Below the pieces are notes generated by a model, which saw only the letters and a list, made by a program, of their open reading frames with translations, ran no database searches and was not told where the DNA came from. Positions 1-7,884 of a stretch of DNA of 34,836 bases are shown here, one piece after another (position 1 is the first letter of the stretch; each line of letters starts with the position of its first letter). Both the position numbers and the translations under genes were made by a program. The DNA is taken from positions 1 through 34,836 of the forward strand of contig NZ_JAFCKQ010000066.1 of assembly GCF_018130215.1 (NCBI RefSeq). The letters run 5' to 3'. This DNA comes from Bradyrhizobium jicamae. Lineage in GTDB: Bacteria; Pseudomonadota; Alphaproteobacteria; Rhizobiales; Xanthobacteraceae.

Positions 1-100
1 AGCAACCCTCGTTCAACACCGCCAGTGTAGGGCGAACCACCTCACCGCCGGCATCCAGAAAGGACATACGGTCTTACAAAGCATCACAAGCCGACTTCAA

Positions 101-487
101 TCATATATTCGTATGTCTTTGCTGGTCTACGCGTGCGAGCTGCGCTCTTAGCCGTTCCAAATTGATTGGCTTCTCGAGTACACCGAGCGGCTTTATCGCC
201 TTGGCGCGCATCAGCGTATGCGGGTCGGTGTTCGCTGTAACGAACACTGATTCGATTCCGTGTTTTGAGCGAATAGCGAGGGCCGCCGCAATCCCGTCTG
301 TAGCTCCGGCAAGGTGAATATCCATCAGAACTACATCCGGTTGTCTTTCGCCCGCCATTCTGACTGCTTCGTCAGCCGTCACCGCTTTCCCAACGACGGT
401 GTGGCCGAGGGACTTGGCTTGCTCCTCTACATCAAGAGCAATGAAAAACTCGTCTTCGACGATCAAGATTTTCAGGTTGCTTTTCAT
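101..487 (-). CDS. single-domain response regulator (REC only)
   Basis: A 128-residue receiver domain with no output domain. The acidic pair is E11/D12, the phosphoacceptor is D56 in VVLMDIHLA, the switch threonine is T84 in VFVTAN, and the conserved lysine is K106 in LEKP. Family knowledge: such proteins relay phosphate or act by protein contact rather than by binding DNA. It starts 44 nt downstream of the HWE kinase stop, on the same strand and with a GAGG-type ribosome site, so it is probably the kinase's co-transcribed partner. The SDRRs of the alphaproteobacterial general stress response carry a FATGUY motif; here the corresponding stretch reads FVTANTD, so membership of that subgroup is not shown. 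Confidence 0.93.
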   Translation of the reverse strand: MKSNLKILIVEDEFFIALDVEEQAKSLGHTVVGKAVTADEAVRMAGERQPDVVLMDIHLAGATDGIAAALAIRSKHGIESVFVTANTDPHTLMRAKAIKPLGVLEKPINLERLRAQLARVDQQRHTNI

Positions 488-531
488 GGTCCTCGAACTG
501 CTCTCTCGGGACTACAAGGCAAGTCCGTGCA

Positions 532-2301
532 TCACACATGCTCAACGTCGCCGGCAAGAATATTGGAGCTCGGTATGTCTTGTTGCCATCGTATGCCTGC
601 CTCCGCGAACTCGAGTTTAGCCGAGCCGTTCAGCGCAGCCGGCACAAGCTCCGTGATGACCCTGTAACCGAAGCCGTTCTGTGGTGGGTCATGGACAGGC
701 GGTCCTCCAGTCTCGATCCAGGAAAGAGATGCTGTTCCCTCACCGGACCAGTTGCTGCGGATCAGAATCTCGCCGGTCGGGACGGACAGCGCCCCGTGCT
801 TCGCAGCGTTTGTCGCGAGTTCGTGCAGGGCAAAGCCCAGGTTCTGTGCGGCTGCGGCGTTCAGCAAAAGGTTAGGGCCTTCCATCCGAACACGATCGGT
901 TACTCCAAAGAGGTCCAGATGGGCGCGGGCAAGATCGAACAGCGATGCTCCCCGCCAGTCTTGTCGCAGCAAGACGTCCTGCGACTGCGCGAGTCCGTGG
1001 ATGCGCCGATCGAACTGAACGATGAATTGGCTCACATCAGCGCTCCGACGAGCGGTCTGAACAGCCATTCCCTTCACGACCGCGAGTTGGTTCTTGGCAC
1101 GATGCGCCAATTCTCGCATGAGATAGGTGGCGTAATCCGTTCGGGACCTTAGCTCGGCGGATGCTTCTGCGAGGGTCGCAATGAGTATATTGGCCTCAAT
1201 GAGCGAAGTTGTGGTTGGCTCTATAATCTCGTTTTGAGAGACGGACTTAGCAATGCGCGTCGCCTCATCGAGAGGTCGCGCCATGAGCAGCCCGAAAAAA
1301 TAGGCGAGTGCCCAACCAAGAACGACTGCCGTTACCAAAACCGCTGCGCCAATGGCGTAGCTGCGCCAGCGAGGTGCTTGAACGTAAGTAAGTGGTGCGC
1401 CAAGCGAGACATACCAACCGGCGTGTTTGGATCGCGCTGTTGAACGCAAGATCGGTATTCCTGCGATATTGGTAGCTTGATATACTCCTTCACCCGCCTT
1501 TGTCCGCTCAAAAAGTTCAGTCGGAAGAGGCTTTCCAACGTACTCTTCCGGGCGATCGGAACGCGCTAGGATGATGCCGTTTTGGTCCGTGACACCAGAT
1601 ATCCAGCCCGGCGGATAATGTATCTCATTGAGTATATCGGAGATATATGAGGCCCGAAACGACATCATCAGCACGTATTTAACTTGTCGATCAGCATCGA
1701 ACACCGGGATTTCCACATTGAAGATGTACAAACCGTTGATCGAGCCTTTGAACACACCGGAAACCTGAGGGCGCCCTGTCTCGATGACGCGCTTTGCGGT
1801 GGCAGGCTCGGCCGTGGGTGGCAATGGCGTGCCGTAGTCACTCAGTGTATCGACGAGTTGGCGATAGGATTTGTCAAGCAGGACGATCGCTGCCTTCCTC
1901 GGCCTTGATGTTATGAGCGCCTGATTATGAAAACCCCGCAGATTACCCGAGCTAAGTTCCGACGAGTTAGCCAGCGTTTCAAGGGTGACGATCGCGCGAT
2001 CGAGTTCTTTGTCAACATCAACAGCGAGGTTCTGCACGAATGCCACAATTCGATTATCGGTTTGGGCTTCCTCAATGGACGCCATGCGGTGAAGCCCGAA
2101 CACGGAAACGCAAAGTAGGGGCAGGCTCAGCGCAAGCGCAAACAACACCAGATACGTCCGGATCCGCTGCGGTCTCACCACCATCCGCGCCGGGAAATTT
2201 CTGCGCCCCGTCTTGCCGAGGTCTAACCACGGGATGTGCGGACGCTCTAGGGCGTCCGCTTGAACCTCCGAAGGTATTGTTCCTCGTGATTTGGGCAGCA
2301 A
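532..2301 (-). CDS. membrane HWE-family sensor histidine kinase with extracytoplasmic sensor domain
   Basis: A 589-residue kinase. The first membrane segment is about residues 49-70, followed by a periplasmic domain to about 310 that resembles a double-Cache sensor, then a second membrane segment (316-340) and a HAMP-like linker. The H-box is ELAHRAKNQLAVV with H400. The N-box contains HELATNAAKHG (from H493). SWIETGG (W528, E530) supplies the WxE signature of HWE kinases. The TTG at 2301 is chosen because GGGGGAGG lies 7 nt upstream; an ATG at 2184 (M40) would also keep both membrane segments. A response regulator follows 44 nt downstream. The ligand is unknown. Confidence 0.92.
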   Translation of the reverse strand: MLPKSRGTIPSEVQADALERPHIPWLDLGKTGRRNFPARMVVRPQRIRTYLVLFALALSLPLLCVSVFGLHRMASIEEAQTDNRIVAFVQNLAVDVDKELDRAIVTLETLANSSELSSGNLRGFHNQALITSRPRKAAIVLLDKSYRQLVDTLSDYGTPLPPTAEPATAKRVIETGRPQVSGVFKGSINGLYIFNVEIPVFDADRQVKYVLMMSFRASYISDILNEIHYPPGWISGVTDQNGIILARSDRPEEYVGKPLPTELFERTKAGEGVYQATNIAGIPILRSTARSKHAGWYVSLGAPLTYVQAPRWRSYAIGAAVLVTAVVLGWALAYFFGLLMARPLDEATRIAKSVSQNEIIEPTTTSLIEANILIATLAEASAELRSRTDYATYLMRELAHRAKNQLAVVKGMAVQTARRSADVSQFIVQFDRRIHGLAQSQDVLLRQDWRGASLFDLARAHLDLFGVTDRVRMEGPNLLLNAAAAQNLGFALHELATNAAKHGALSVPTGEILIRSNWSGEGTASLSWIETGGPPVHDPPQNGFGYRVITELVPAALNGSAKLEFAEAGIRWQQDIPSSNILAGDVEHV

Positions 2302-2327
2302 AGGCCATCCTCCCCCGAACCGTGTTC

Positions 2328-2352
2328 AACCTCCGGAAAAGTTCCCGGTTCC
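2328..2352 (-). promoter_or_regulatory. near-consensus sigma-EcfG-type promoter before the HWE kinase
   Basis: On the minus strand GGAAC is followed by 16 nt and GGTT. The EcfG consensus known from alphaproteobacteria is GGAAC-N16/17-CGTT, so one base differs. It lies about 27 nt upstream of the kinase start. This is suggestive only; the match is not perfect. Confidence 0.35.
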
Positions 2353-2428
2353 ATATCTCAAGAATGGAAGAGCGATCAATGCCTTAGGGGCGCTATCGAG
2401 CGACGTCACCTCAAAAAGGCGAATTTTT

Positions 2429-3024
2429 GTGGTCGGCAAGATGGTTAATTAAGTGCGAGGGCTAGGATCAGCTTACGATATTTGGCCAGATGGCTTTCCA
2501 GAGCTGAATGCAACTCGCCAGACGGAGCTTTCGCTCCAGACCCTCGCGCCATTCCTCGAAATACCTCTGGGCTTCGTCATCGAATCTAAGGAATGGGATG
2601 GCCTCGAATTGATCTGTGTCGGCGCCGATCGCTGCGGGCGAAAGGTCCGCCAATCGCTCGAAAGTATTCCATGCGACGTTTCTGGCATTGGCGTCGGGGT
2701 ACCGATCGATGTTCGCCCACCCCATGACAAGAATCCGGCCAAACCAGCATACCGAGGCGCTGAGTTACCATCGTCACCTGCACCACCTTTGACGGCGTGG
2801 CGGACGTACTCGGCTATCCTGCCGGGTTGAGTGGAGCCGACAAGGCCCAGGCAAGCGGCCGGAACGTGCGTGAGGCAGCGTGTGATGCGATCGAATGTAT
2901 AACCGGCGGTCCCGTTCCAAGCAGTCAGATAGAACCCTCGGGCGGCTACGTACTCATCTCGGTTGAGCGTCTTCAGCAGCGAGACCAGCTCATCACCTGC
3001 CAATTGTCGTGATGAAGCCATCGC
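2429..3024 (-). pseudogene. DUF3987 (YfjI-type) protein remnant, multiply frameshifted
   Basis: Three reading frames must be joined to follow one DUF3987 domain. One frame gives GDELVSLLKTLNRDEY, FYLTAWNG, GYTFDRITR, GSTQPGRI and GGAGDDG. A second frame gives QRLGMLVWPD. The third gives NIDRYPDANARN, NTFERLADL and FLRFDDEAQRYFEEW. A further shift gives GELHSALESHLAKYRKLI, then NHLAD after one extra base. At least four frameshifts are needed and the N-terminal part is missing. DUF3987 proteins are usually several hundred residues long and occur on mobile or integrated elements as primase/helicase-associated proteins. The gene is dead and suggests a former integrated element. Confidence 0.8.
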
Positions 3025-3040
3025 GGCAGATCGGCGGCGC

Positions 3041-3288
3041 GTTCTCGTGAGGACACCCGGACATTCCCGTTCGCGCAAGCTCGTCTGAATGAACCGCCCG
3101 GCCTTGCCGTGGTCTTGGCGTGTACTCCGGTGGGCACGCCCTAGTTGCTTCGTTGCGCAATTCAATATCCCCGGCAGCGCCCACCCGCTGCGTGGCCGCT
3201 CCAGGTCCCCCGGCCGGCGTCTTGCGTCAGCCTTCCCTAACCTAATGCGTTTTGTCGTGGACCGTCACCGACGCGCGAATCGCGCCCG
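3041..3288. repeat. diverged copy 1 of a ~240-bp direct repeat (copy 2 at 13322-13558)
   Basis: The segment matches 13322-13558 along its whole length in the same orientation, with small indels and substitutions. Shared blocks include CTCGTCTGAATGAACCGCC and GTCGTGGACCGTCACCGACG. Copy 2 covers the 3' half and downstream flank of an intact secreted-protein gene, so copy 1 is a partial duplication. Confidence 0.9.
3141..3288 (-). pseudogene. 3' fragment of the secreted protein gene found intact at 13410-13772
   Basis: The minus strand encodes RASVTVHDK and, after a one-base deletion relative to the intact gene, the remainder of its C-terminus ending at the same TAG in GCAACTAGG. It lacks the signal peptide and the first half of the protein. 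The upstream side joins unrelated IS3 and recombinase debris at about 3290-3314. It is a nonfunctional remnant. Confidence 0.8.
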
Positions 3289-3313
3289 GGGAAGTGCGCC
3301 GACATAAGGTGTC

Positions 3314-3664
3314 TTGATTTCCGTTGGTGACGGAGCGAGAGTTATCTCGCCTGTCACCATCTGCTGGAATGGCGGGATCGTGCGGGTTGCCTTTGCCCTG
3401 GACAGTCAGGACCGCGAGGTCATCAGCTGGGTGGCCACAACGGCTGGGATCTCCGGCGAGATGATCCGGGACATGATGGTAACACTGTGTCGAGAGGCGG
3501 ATCGCTACGTTGCCAACGTGCTGCCAATCATCCGGGAAGCACAGAAGGCCGGCGCAAGCACGCCGCGTCAGATTGCTGAGGCACTGAATGCCCGTGGAAT
3601 ACCTACATCGCGCGGTGGCCAGTGGTACGCGCAATCTATTGCCAACATCCTTGAGCGTGCCTGA
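3314..3664 (+). pseudogene. chimeric ORF: IS3-type transposase fragment joined to serine-recombinase C-terminus
   Basis: The 116-residue ORF is uninterrupted but mosaic. Residues about 20-55 (RVAFALDSQDREVISWVATT, AGISGEMIRDMMV) resemble the catalytic-domain start of IS3-family OrfB. From about residue 62 (ADRYVANVLPIIREAQKAG, IAEALNARGIPTSRGGQWYA) it is the C-terminal helix-turn-helix tail common in large serine recombinases. Neither catalytic core is complete. The only start is a TTG. I infer a deletion junction between two mobile-element genes that happened to stay in frame. Expression is unproven. Confidence 0.75.
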
Positions 3665-3680
3665 GCGGAACGGGTGGCAT

Positions 3681-3834
3681 AGGCCCCCAAAAGGGTATCA
3701 TTCGGCGCCGAGTGCAACAGGATCAATGGCTTAACAGACTAACGGGCGCACAGGAGACCAGCAAAGGCCAAACTTTCGGCAGCCAAGGGGTCCCGCGCCG
3801 ACGTGGGGCCTCTGGGCTCTCCTTTTGGGGGCCT
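3681..3834. repeat. perfect 14-bp inverted repeat spanning 154 bp
   Basis: AGGCCCCCAAAAGG at 3681-3694 is exactly reverse-complemented at 3821-3834. The repeat does not extend further on either side. It begins 16 bp after the recombinase-like stop codon. It could be the ends of a small mobile element or a recombination site remnant. The roughly 126 bp between the arms hold no gene I can recognise. Confidence 0.7.
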
Positions 3835-3888
3835 GGCTTCAAAAATCGAGGGCTAAAGCCAAAGGACCAATGCCCGACTTCCGGCCTC

Positions 3889-4071
3889 TCAGGGCTTGGT
3901 AAAACTTGTGCCGTCGGTTGTGTACAAGAGGCGCAACTGATCCAAGGCGGTGCGGACGTGATGGGTGGCCTTCTGGTGGCCAGTTTTTTCGACCTCTTCG
4001 ATTGCCCAAGCCAAATACTGCATCGCAGCCTCAACGTGCGGGTTGCGCTCGGTTGCCATCTCTACGTCCAC
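3889..4071 (-). CDS. conserved small hypothetical protein
   Basis: A 60-residue helical, charged soluble protein (HVEAAMQYLAWAIEEVEKTG). It looks like one of the short conserved proteins frequent in Bradyrhizobium, with no known function. The GTG at 4071 gives 60 residues; an ATG at 4059 (MATERNPHVEAA) would give 56 and is equally plausible. No clear ribosome site decides between them. It points away from the recombinase debris to its left. Confidence 0.6.
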   Translation of the reverse strand: MDVEMATERNPHVEAAMQYLAWAIEEVEKTGHQKATHHVRTALDQLRLLYTTDGTSFTKP

Positions 4072-4164
4072 TTAGCCGAAAACCATGGCGTTAAAGACAC
4101 TTAAGACCGAATATTGTTCCGTCAACTTGACGAAATAGCCGCAATTGCGCTGCGTTTTCCTTCA

Positions 4165-4344
4165 CTAAGAAAGCGGACCCGATCCTTTCATCGCGCGCTC
4201 GACTTCATCGGCCAGCGCACGTTGATGTGCGGCCAGCTTAGCGAACAGAGCCTTCTTGGTTGGGTTGGTAGCCAGCCTACTGATAAGCTCGCACTCTTCC
4301 GCCTCGACGCGAAGCTTTTCCAAGTGTGTCTTCATGTCTTGCAT
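4165..4344 (-). CDS. 59-residue helical microprotein
   Basis: The sequence begins MQDMKTHLEKLRVEAEECEL and ends KGSGPLS, with LISRLATNPTKKALFAKLAA in the middle. It is all-helical in appearance, with heptad-like Leu/Ala spacing. GAGGGGAA lies just upstream of the ATG. The pattern (LE-LR-EA-EC-LIS-LAT-P-K-LFAKLA) resembles a microprotein family I associate with Bradyrhizobium. Its start overlaps the end of the upstream small membrane ORF by 13 nt, suggesting coupling. Function unknown. Confidence 0.65.
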   Translation of the reverse strand: MQDMKTHLEKLRVEAEECELISRLATNPTKKALFAKLAAHQRALADEVERAMKGSGPLS

Positions 4345-4550
4345 GGACGTTCCCCTCGACGGAGAGCTGGATTACTCCACGCGGAACTTGTCAGCCAACA
4401 GCTTATGAGGCAGCCGACCGAAGCAGCCTTTCTACAAGATAAGGTCTGCATCACGACCGCAGCGATAAGCAGGACGACGCTAAGGATCGCCACGCCAAGG
4501 CAGTTGCGCGCCGGGGTCGAATACGGATCGATGTGAGGTTGGTCGATCAT
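4332..4550 (-). CDS. putative small single-pass membrane protein
   Basis: A 72-residue ORF with one strong hydrophobic stretch (CLGVAILSVVLLIAAVVMQ, about residues 18-36) after a short polar N-terminus. The C-terminal third is less protein-like and overlaps the next gene's start by 13 nt. No strong ribosome site is visible. It could be a genuine microprotein with a decayed tail. Confidence 0.42.
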   Translation of the reverse strand: MIDQPHIDPYSTPARNCLGVAILSVVLLIAAVVMQTLSCRKAASVGCLISCWLTSSAWSNPALRRGERPCKT

Positions 4551-4661
4551 GGGCCCGGCCTAGATCGGATGTCGCAATCCCGGGGCTATAAGGCGGGCGC
4601 GCAATCTTCCGCGAGCTGCATGGCCGCCTCCGGCCCGAGATTGCGGTTTCGCAAGATTATA

Positions 4662-4850
4662 TCATTCATGACGGCCCCGCCTCGGTCCCCAGACTACGAA
4701 TGCCGGGCCCACTGTGTGCAAAACAACGTCCACGAGGGTCTTGAGCGGCTGCGGCCAAGTTTCGATTGGGCCCAGAGACAAACCTTCAAGCGAAGCAATA
4801 GACCGGCCGCTAGCCCCGCTACTGAGCAGGGTCTGTCGAAATCCTAGAAG
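4662..4850 (-). pseudogene. N-terminal PAS-domain fragment of an HWE-type kinase
   Basis: The frame encodes LSLGPIETWPQPLKTLVDVV followed by GPAFVVWGP. This is the characteristic opening of the PAS domain in soluble HWE kinases (family pattern: LGPIETWPQSLKT, then a WGPE motif). The frame stops just after WGP and no kinase core follows, so only about 50 residues of the domain remain. Confidence 0.6.
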
Positions 4851-5102
4851 GTCGACGTCGTGCACGGCATTCCTTCCTTTGCGAAAACCTCGGGTGCGCA
4901 TTTTGCAGTGGCCTAGCTTTCGAATTGCGATTGATCGCACGGAAAATGCGGAAAGTCTGCCGTGGATTTATTTCATCGCAAAGCCCGGGCTTTGGCAATC
5001 TATGACAATGTTGAGCGCATCCGCTTGACACGCTAAGTTTGTTGAGCGCTTCCGGTTCCGCTTTTGCCGGCGCAACCGGCGTCGCACGCTCGACAGATCA
5101 GG

Positions 5103-5480
5103 TCACGCCTCGCGTGCCTTTTGCTTCCACAGTTCATAGCCTTCCTGCCACGTCGGCCTGCTGTCGGTTTGAAACGTATACACTCGGCCCGTTCCTAACG
5201 GCCTAAAGCGTCTGATCGCCGCTTTGTGAGCTCCCGATACCACGTAGGCCCGCATGTGGCCGATGTCGGTCCAGATAGTCATCGTATGGTATGTGCCTTC
5301 GATGGCTCTTGCCGTGACGTAGCTGCAGCCCTCGGCGCATCTGGCTTGCGCAAGTGCACGAAGCGTGAGAAGCCAAAACTCCGGCAGTTGCAGCATTCCG
5401 TGCGGGCGGAAGCCAGTGATTGACACGCAAAACTGGTCTGCGATCACCTGCGGCGCGAACTTGTCTTCGCTCACGATCAA
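5103..5480 (-). CDS. ABM-like / dimeric alpha-beta-barrel family hypothetical protein
   Basis: A 125-residue soluble protein. WTDIGHMRAYVVSGAHKAAI and a C-terminal WQEGYELW resemble uncharacterised proteins related to the antibiotic-biosynthesis-monooxygenase fold, in which a W-x-D and a Met-Arg-x-(Y/F)-x(3)-G-x-H region recurs. The TTG at 5480 lies 4 nt after GGAGG; a GTG at 5474 has better spacing (10 nt). No ligand or reaction can be read from the sequence. It lies downstream of the fasciclin gene, separated by a terminator-like hairpin. Confidence 0.7.
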   Translation of the reverse strand: MIVSEDKFAPQVIADQFCVSITGFRPHGMLQLPEFWLLTLRALAQARCAEGCSYVTARAIEGTYHTMTIWTDIGHMRAYVVSGAHKAAIRRFRPLGTGRVYTFQTDSRPTWQEGYELWKQKAREA

Positions 5481-5528
5481 CGGGCCTCCTCAAATCAACA
5501 GGGGTTGACTTTCAGGCTCTTGAAACGA

Positions 5529-5548
5529 GGCGGCCGCGTTCGGCCGCC
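5529..5548 (-). terminator. GC-rich hairpin after the fasciclin gene
   Basis: A perfect 8-bp stem GGCGGCCG/CGGCCGCC with a 4-nt loop lies 9 nt beyond the fasciclin stop on the minus strand. The following T content is weak (CTCGTTTC), so termination strength is uncertain. Confidence 0.55.
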
Positions 5549-5557
5549 CCTTGCCAA

Positions 5558-6106
5558 TCAGCTTGCGGGCATGAGAACCGAGTTGACGACGTGAATGACG
5601 CCATTCGATTGACTGACATCGGCGATCGTTACCGTTGAGGCATTTCCCTTGGCGTCGACGATCATGACTTTGCCGCCCATCTTTTTTACCGTCAGCGACT
5701 CGCCTTCGACAGTGGTCAATCGTTGTCCATCTGACAGCTGGGACGCGTCCAGTTTGCCGGGGACGACGTGATATGTGAGGATCTTGGTAAGAGTGGCCCT
5801 GTTTTCAGGTTTGACAAGTGTTTGCACCATGCCCTTCGGAAGCTTGTCAAATGCCTCATTGGTGGGTGCGAACACCGTAAACGGACCGGGGCCGGAGAGC
5901 GTATCAACCAGTCCAGCCGCCTTGACTGCAGCGACAAGCGTCGTGTGGTCCTTCGATTTGGCCGCGTTCTCGACGATGTTCCTGGAAGGATACATCGCCG
6001 CACCGCCGACCTTCACGGTTTTTTCCTGCGCGTCGACGAAGGGGATGGACGCCGCGGTAACTACGGCCGAAAGCGAGATCACGACAAGTGCGGTTCGCAA
6101 TTTCAT
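5558..6106 (-). CDS. secreted fasciclin (FAS1) domain protein
   Basis: A 182-residue protein with a Sec signal peptide (residues 1-26, cleavage after VDA) and one FAS1 domain. FAS1 hallmarks are FTVFAPTNEAFDKLP (about 76-90) and the H-box-like ILTYHVVPGKL (about 109-119), ending in IHVVNSVLMP. Bacterial FAS1 proteins act in cell-surface adhesion or in the periplasm. The ATG at 6106 is chosen for its AGGGAGC ribosome site and because the signal peptide begins there; a longer frame to 6304 exists but its extra residues look noncoding. Confidence 0.92.
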   Translation of the reverse strand: MKLRTALVVISLSAVVTAASIPFVDAQEKTVKVGGAAMYPSRNIVENAAKSKDHTTLVAAVKAAGLVDTLSGPGPFTVFAPTNEAFDKLPKGMVQTLVKPENRATLTKILTYHVVPGKLDASQLSDGQRLTTVEGESLTVKKMGGKVMIVDAKGNASTVTIADVSQSNGVIHVVNSVLMPAS

Positions 6107-6316
6107 TTTTAGAGCTCCCTGACGTTCATGTTGCGAGCGTGGTTCGGCATCTACTCCTGGATCGCCAGTGTGGACGCATGCTTTAGAACGGCGTGAGCCA
6201 TCGACCGGATCACTTCGAACGTCCGGAATAGATTTGACAGTCTGTCGGGAATGAGGTGATCCAAGCATCGACAGCGAACGTTTCATGTGAATCTTTAACT
6301 GCACCCGGTAGACGCC

Positions 6317-6475
6317 ATGCTCGTTCTCAGATATTTCGCGGCCTATCTTGCGGTTGGAGTTCCCTTGTTGCGCTTGACCATGCTGACCGTGACGGATGTG
6401 CTCTGCGGGTCAATACTCGCCGCTTGCAGCGCGGCTATCGGGTACTTATTGATGCATCGGATGTTCGACGCATGA
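6317..6475 (+). CDS. 52-residue hydrophobic microprotein coupled to TspO
   Basis: The ORF begins MLVLRYFAAYLAVGVPLL and ends LLMHRMFDA. It has two hydrophobic segments (about 4-19 and 26-45). Its stop overlaps the TspO start (ATGA), implying translational coupling. TVTDVLCGSILAACSAAIGY faintly resembles the last helix of PAP2-type phosphatases (TDVLAG), so it may be a PAP2 C-terminal remnant rather than a true small protein. No decisive ribosome site is visible. Confidence 0.5.
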   Translation: MLVLRYFAAYLAVGVPLLRLTMLTVTDVLCGSILAACSAAIGYLLMHRMFDA

Positions 6476-6951
6476 CGATCGCGGCTGACGGCCGAATTCG
6501 GGTACGTTGGACACTCCTCGCCTTCATCGTCGTCGTGGTAGGCATGGGGTTTCTGATCGGCTTCGTCATTCGACCCGACGACTGGTACCGGTCCTTGGCA
6601 AAACCGAGCTTTAATCCGCCTGATTGGATATTCGGTCCGGTCTGGGCTGTGGTTTATCTCCTTATTGCGATCGCGGGTTGGCGAACATGGATGCGCGAAA
6701 GTAAAAGCGCGGCGCTATCTCTGTGGGTAGCGCAATTGGCCGTAAACTATTCCTGGACGCCGGTCTTTTTCGGCCTTCACGCAACCGGCTATGCCCTGAG
6801 CGTCATCCTTGTTCTGCTGTGCCTCATTCTGGCTTTCATCGTAAACCACTTGCGTGAGGATCCAACATCCGCGCTGCTTTTTCTTCCCTACGCTTGCTGG
6901 GTGGTATTCGCATCCGTACTCAATGCGGCAATTTACTGGCTCAATTCGTAA
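6472..6951 (+). CDS. tspO: TspO/MBR family membrane protein
   Basis: A 159-residue protein with five predicted membrane helices. Family motifs are present: WYRSLAKPSFNPPDWIFGPV (about 39-58), VNYSWTPVFFG (91-101) and PYACWVVFASVLNAAIYW (139-156). TspO proteins bind porphyrins and other hydrophobic ligands and affect tetrapyrrole homeostasis and stress responses. The ATG at 6472 overlaps the stop of the 52-residue ORF. An in-frame extension to 6256 lacks membrane or motif character and is not used. Confidence 0.95.
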   Translation: MTIAADGRIRVRWTLLAFIVVVVGMGFLIGFVIRPDDWYRSLAKPSFNPPDWIFGPVWAVVYLLIAIAGWRTWMRESKSAALSLWVAQLAVNYSWTPVFFGLHATGYALSVILVLLCLILAFIVNHLREDPTSALLFLPYACWVVFASVLNAAIYWLNS

Positions 6952-7220
6952 GAGCCGGTCGCACCCTTTTAACGGACGATTTGCGCAACGGCTTTACGTT
7001 ACGATTGCGATGATCGAAGCCGCTTGCCGCCGAATTGCAAGAAGTTTGGATCTGTCTTTTCGGTCGAGATTGAGATACTGAATCTTCATGCGGGCATTCG
7101 ATGAAAAGCGCTCTCGGTTGCGCGCCAAGAAGTCCCAACGTGGTGAACGGGCACGCGTCTTCTCCAACCCCAGCCCAGCTTCCATCGTCTTCCCCCATGG
7201 GCGGCCCGACGGAGGCTATC

Positions 7221-7526
7221 ATGCACTACGTACTCGCTGCGATCGCAGTATGGTTGGGCCTGAACGCGGCCGCCCCGATCTGGCTTTGGAAGCGGCGGCA
7301 CCGACCCCAACTCCGGCGGTTCGTGATCCGGCACAAGCGCTCAGCGCTGCCGCGGCAATCGGCTCAGGAGATCGGACCCGACCTCTTCCACGCGGCGGGC
7401 CAGATGAACCTCGAGGGTCTCGTGTTAAAGCACCTCGGCCGCCAGTATCGGCCCAAGACCTGCGACTGGGTGAAGGTGAAGAACCGATACCACCCAGCAT
7501 TCAAGCGCGTGGTGGATCAGTTCTAA
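7221..7526 (+). pseudogene. chimeric ORF: small membrane-protein start fused to ATP-dependent DNA ligase C-terminus
   Basis: An uninterrupted 101-codon ORF preceded by GGAGG at 5-nt spacing. The first 18 or so residues (MHYVLAAIAVWLGLNAAA) resemble a rhizobial small membrane protein. From about residue 50 (EIGPDLFHAAGQMNLEGLVL, then DWVKVKNRYHPAF) it is the end of the adenylation domain of an ATP-dependent DNA ligase of the short type found in Bradyrhizobium. The nucleotidyl-lysine motif is absent, so it cannot be a ligase. A more complete but frameshifted ligase copy lies at 12084-12680. Confidence 0.65.
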
Positions 7527-7736
7527 TGGCTGGCATCGAAATCTACGCCAAGCGATACGACGACGAGCACGGTCACCCGCCCGCGGGCCGCCGCTTCTGG
7601 AACTTCCAACTCGTCTCGAAGACTGGGCACGCCCTTCCTGCTCACCGACGAGGTCTTGACCTACGAGAAGGCGCTCGAGGTCGCCATCAAGACCGCAGAG
7701 AAGAACAAGAGCGTGCGCATCATCGTCGAGCCCTGA
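7526..7736 (+). pseudogene. small conserved protein with one-base frameshift
   Basis: The ATG overlaps the preceding stop (TAATG). The first frame gives MAGIEIYAKRYDDEHGHPPA and then RRFWNFQLVSKTG. The sequence then needs a one-base shift, probably an extra G in the GGG at about 7625, to continue TPFLLTDEVLTYEKALEVA to RIIVEP and a stop at 7734-7736. The repaired product would be about 69 residues. The close coupling to the ligase fragment suggests the two once formed an operon. The single indel could also be an assembly error. Confidence 0.55.
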
Positions 7737-7743
7737 CTGCGCA

Positions 7744-7857
7744 CGAAAATGCTCACCCAAGGGGGCCGTCCACCCCTGGGTGGGCAGTTCGCCCGCCTCA
7801 TCGTGGCATAGGCTAGGCTCCTCACCACAAAATAAGCCCAACCGCCATAACGAATGT
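7744..7857 (+). repeat. hairpin-containing repeat, copy A
   Basis: It shares with 8193-8315 the order: CGAAAATGCYCACCCA, a loop, CCTGGGTGGGCA, TTCGCCCGC, then AGGCT, CTCACCAC, CCGCCATA and GAATGT. The hairpin spans 7750-7786, with two wobble or mismatch positions compared with the perfect stem in copy B. The copies are direct repeats flanking the 90-residue membrane gene. Confidence 0.8.
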
Positions 7858-7884
7858 TAAGTGCGTTTTGCTTTCGAGGTTTGG

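Noticed and set aside
538..1152. A 204-codon plus-strand open frame
   Set aside because: It is antisense to the HWE kinase catalytic region.
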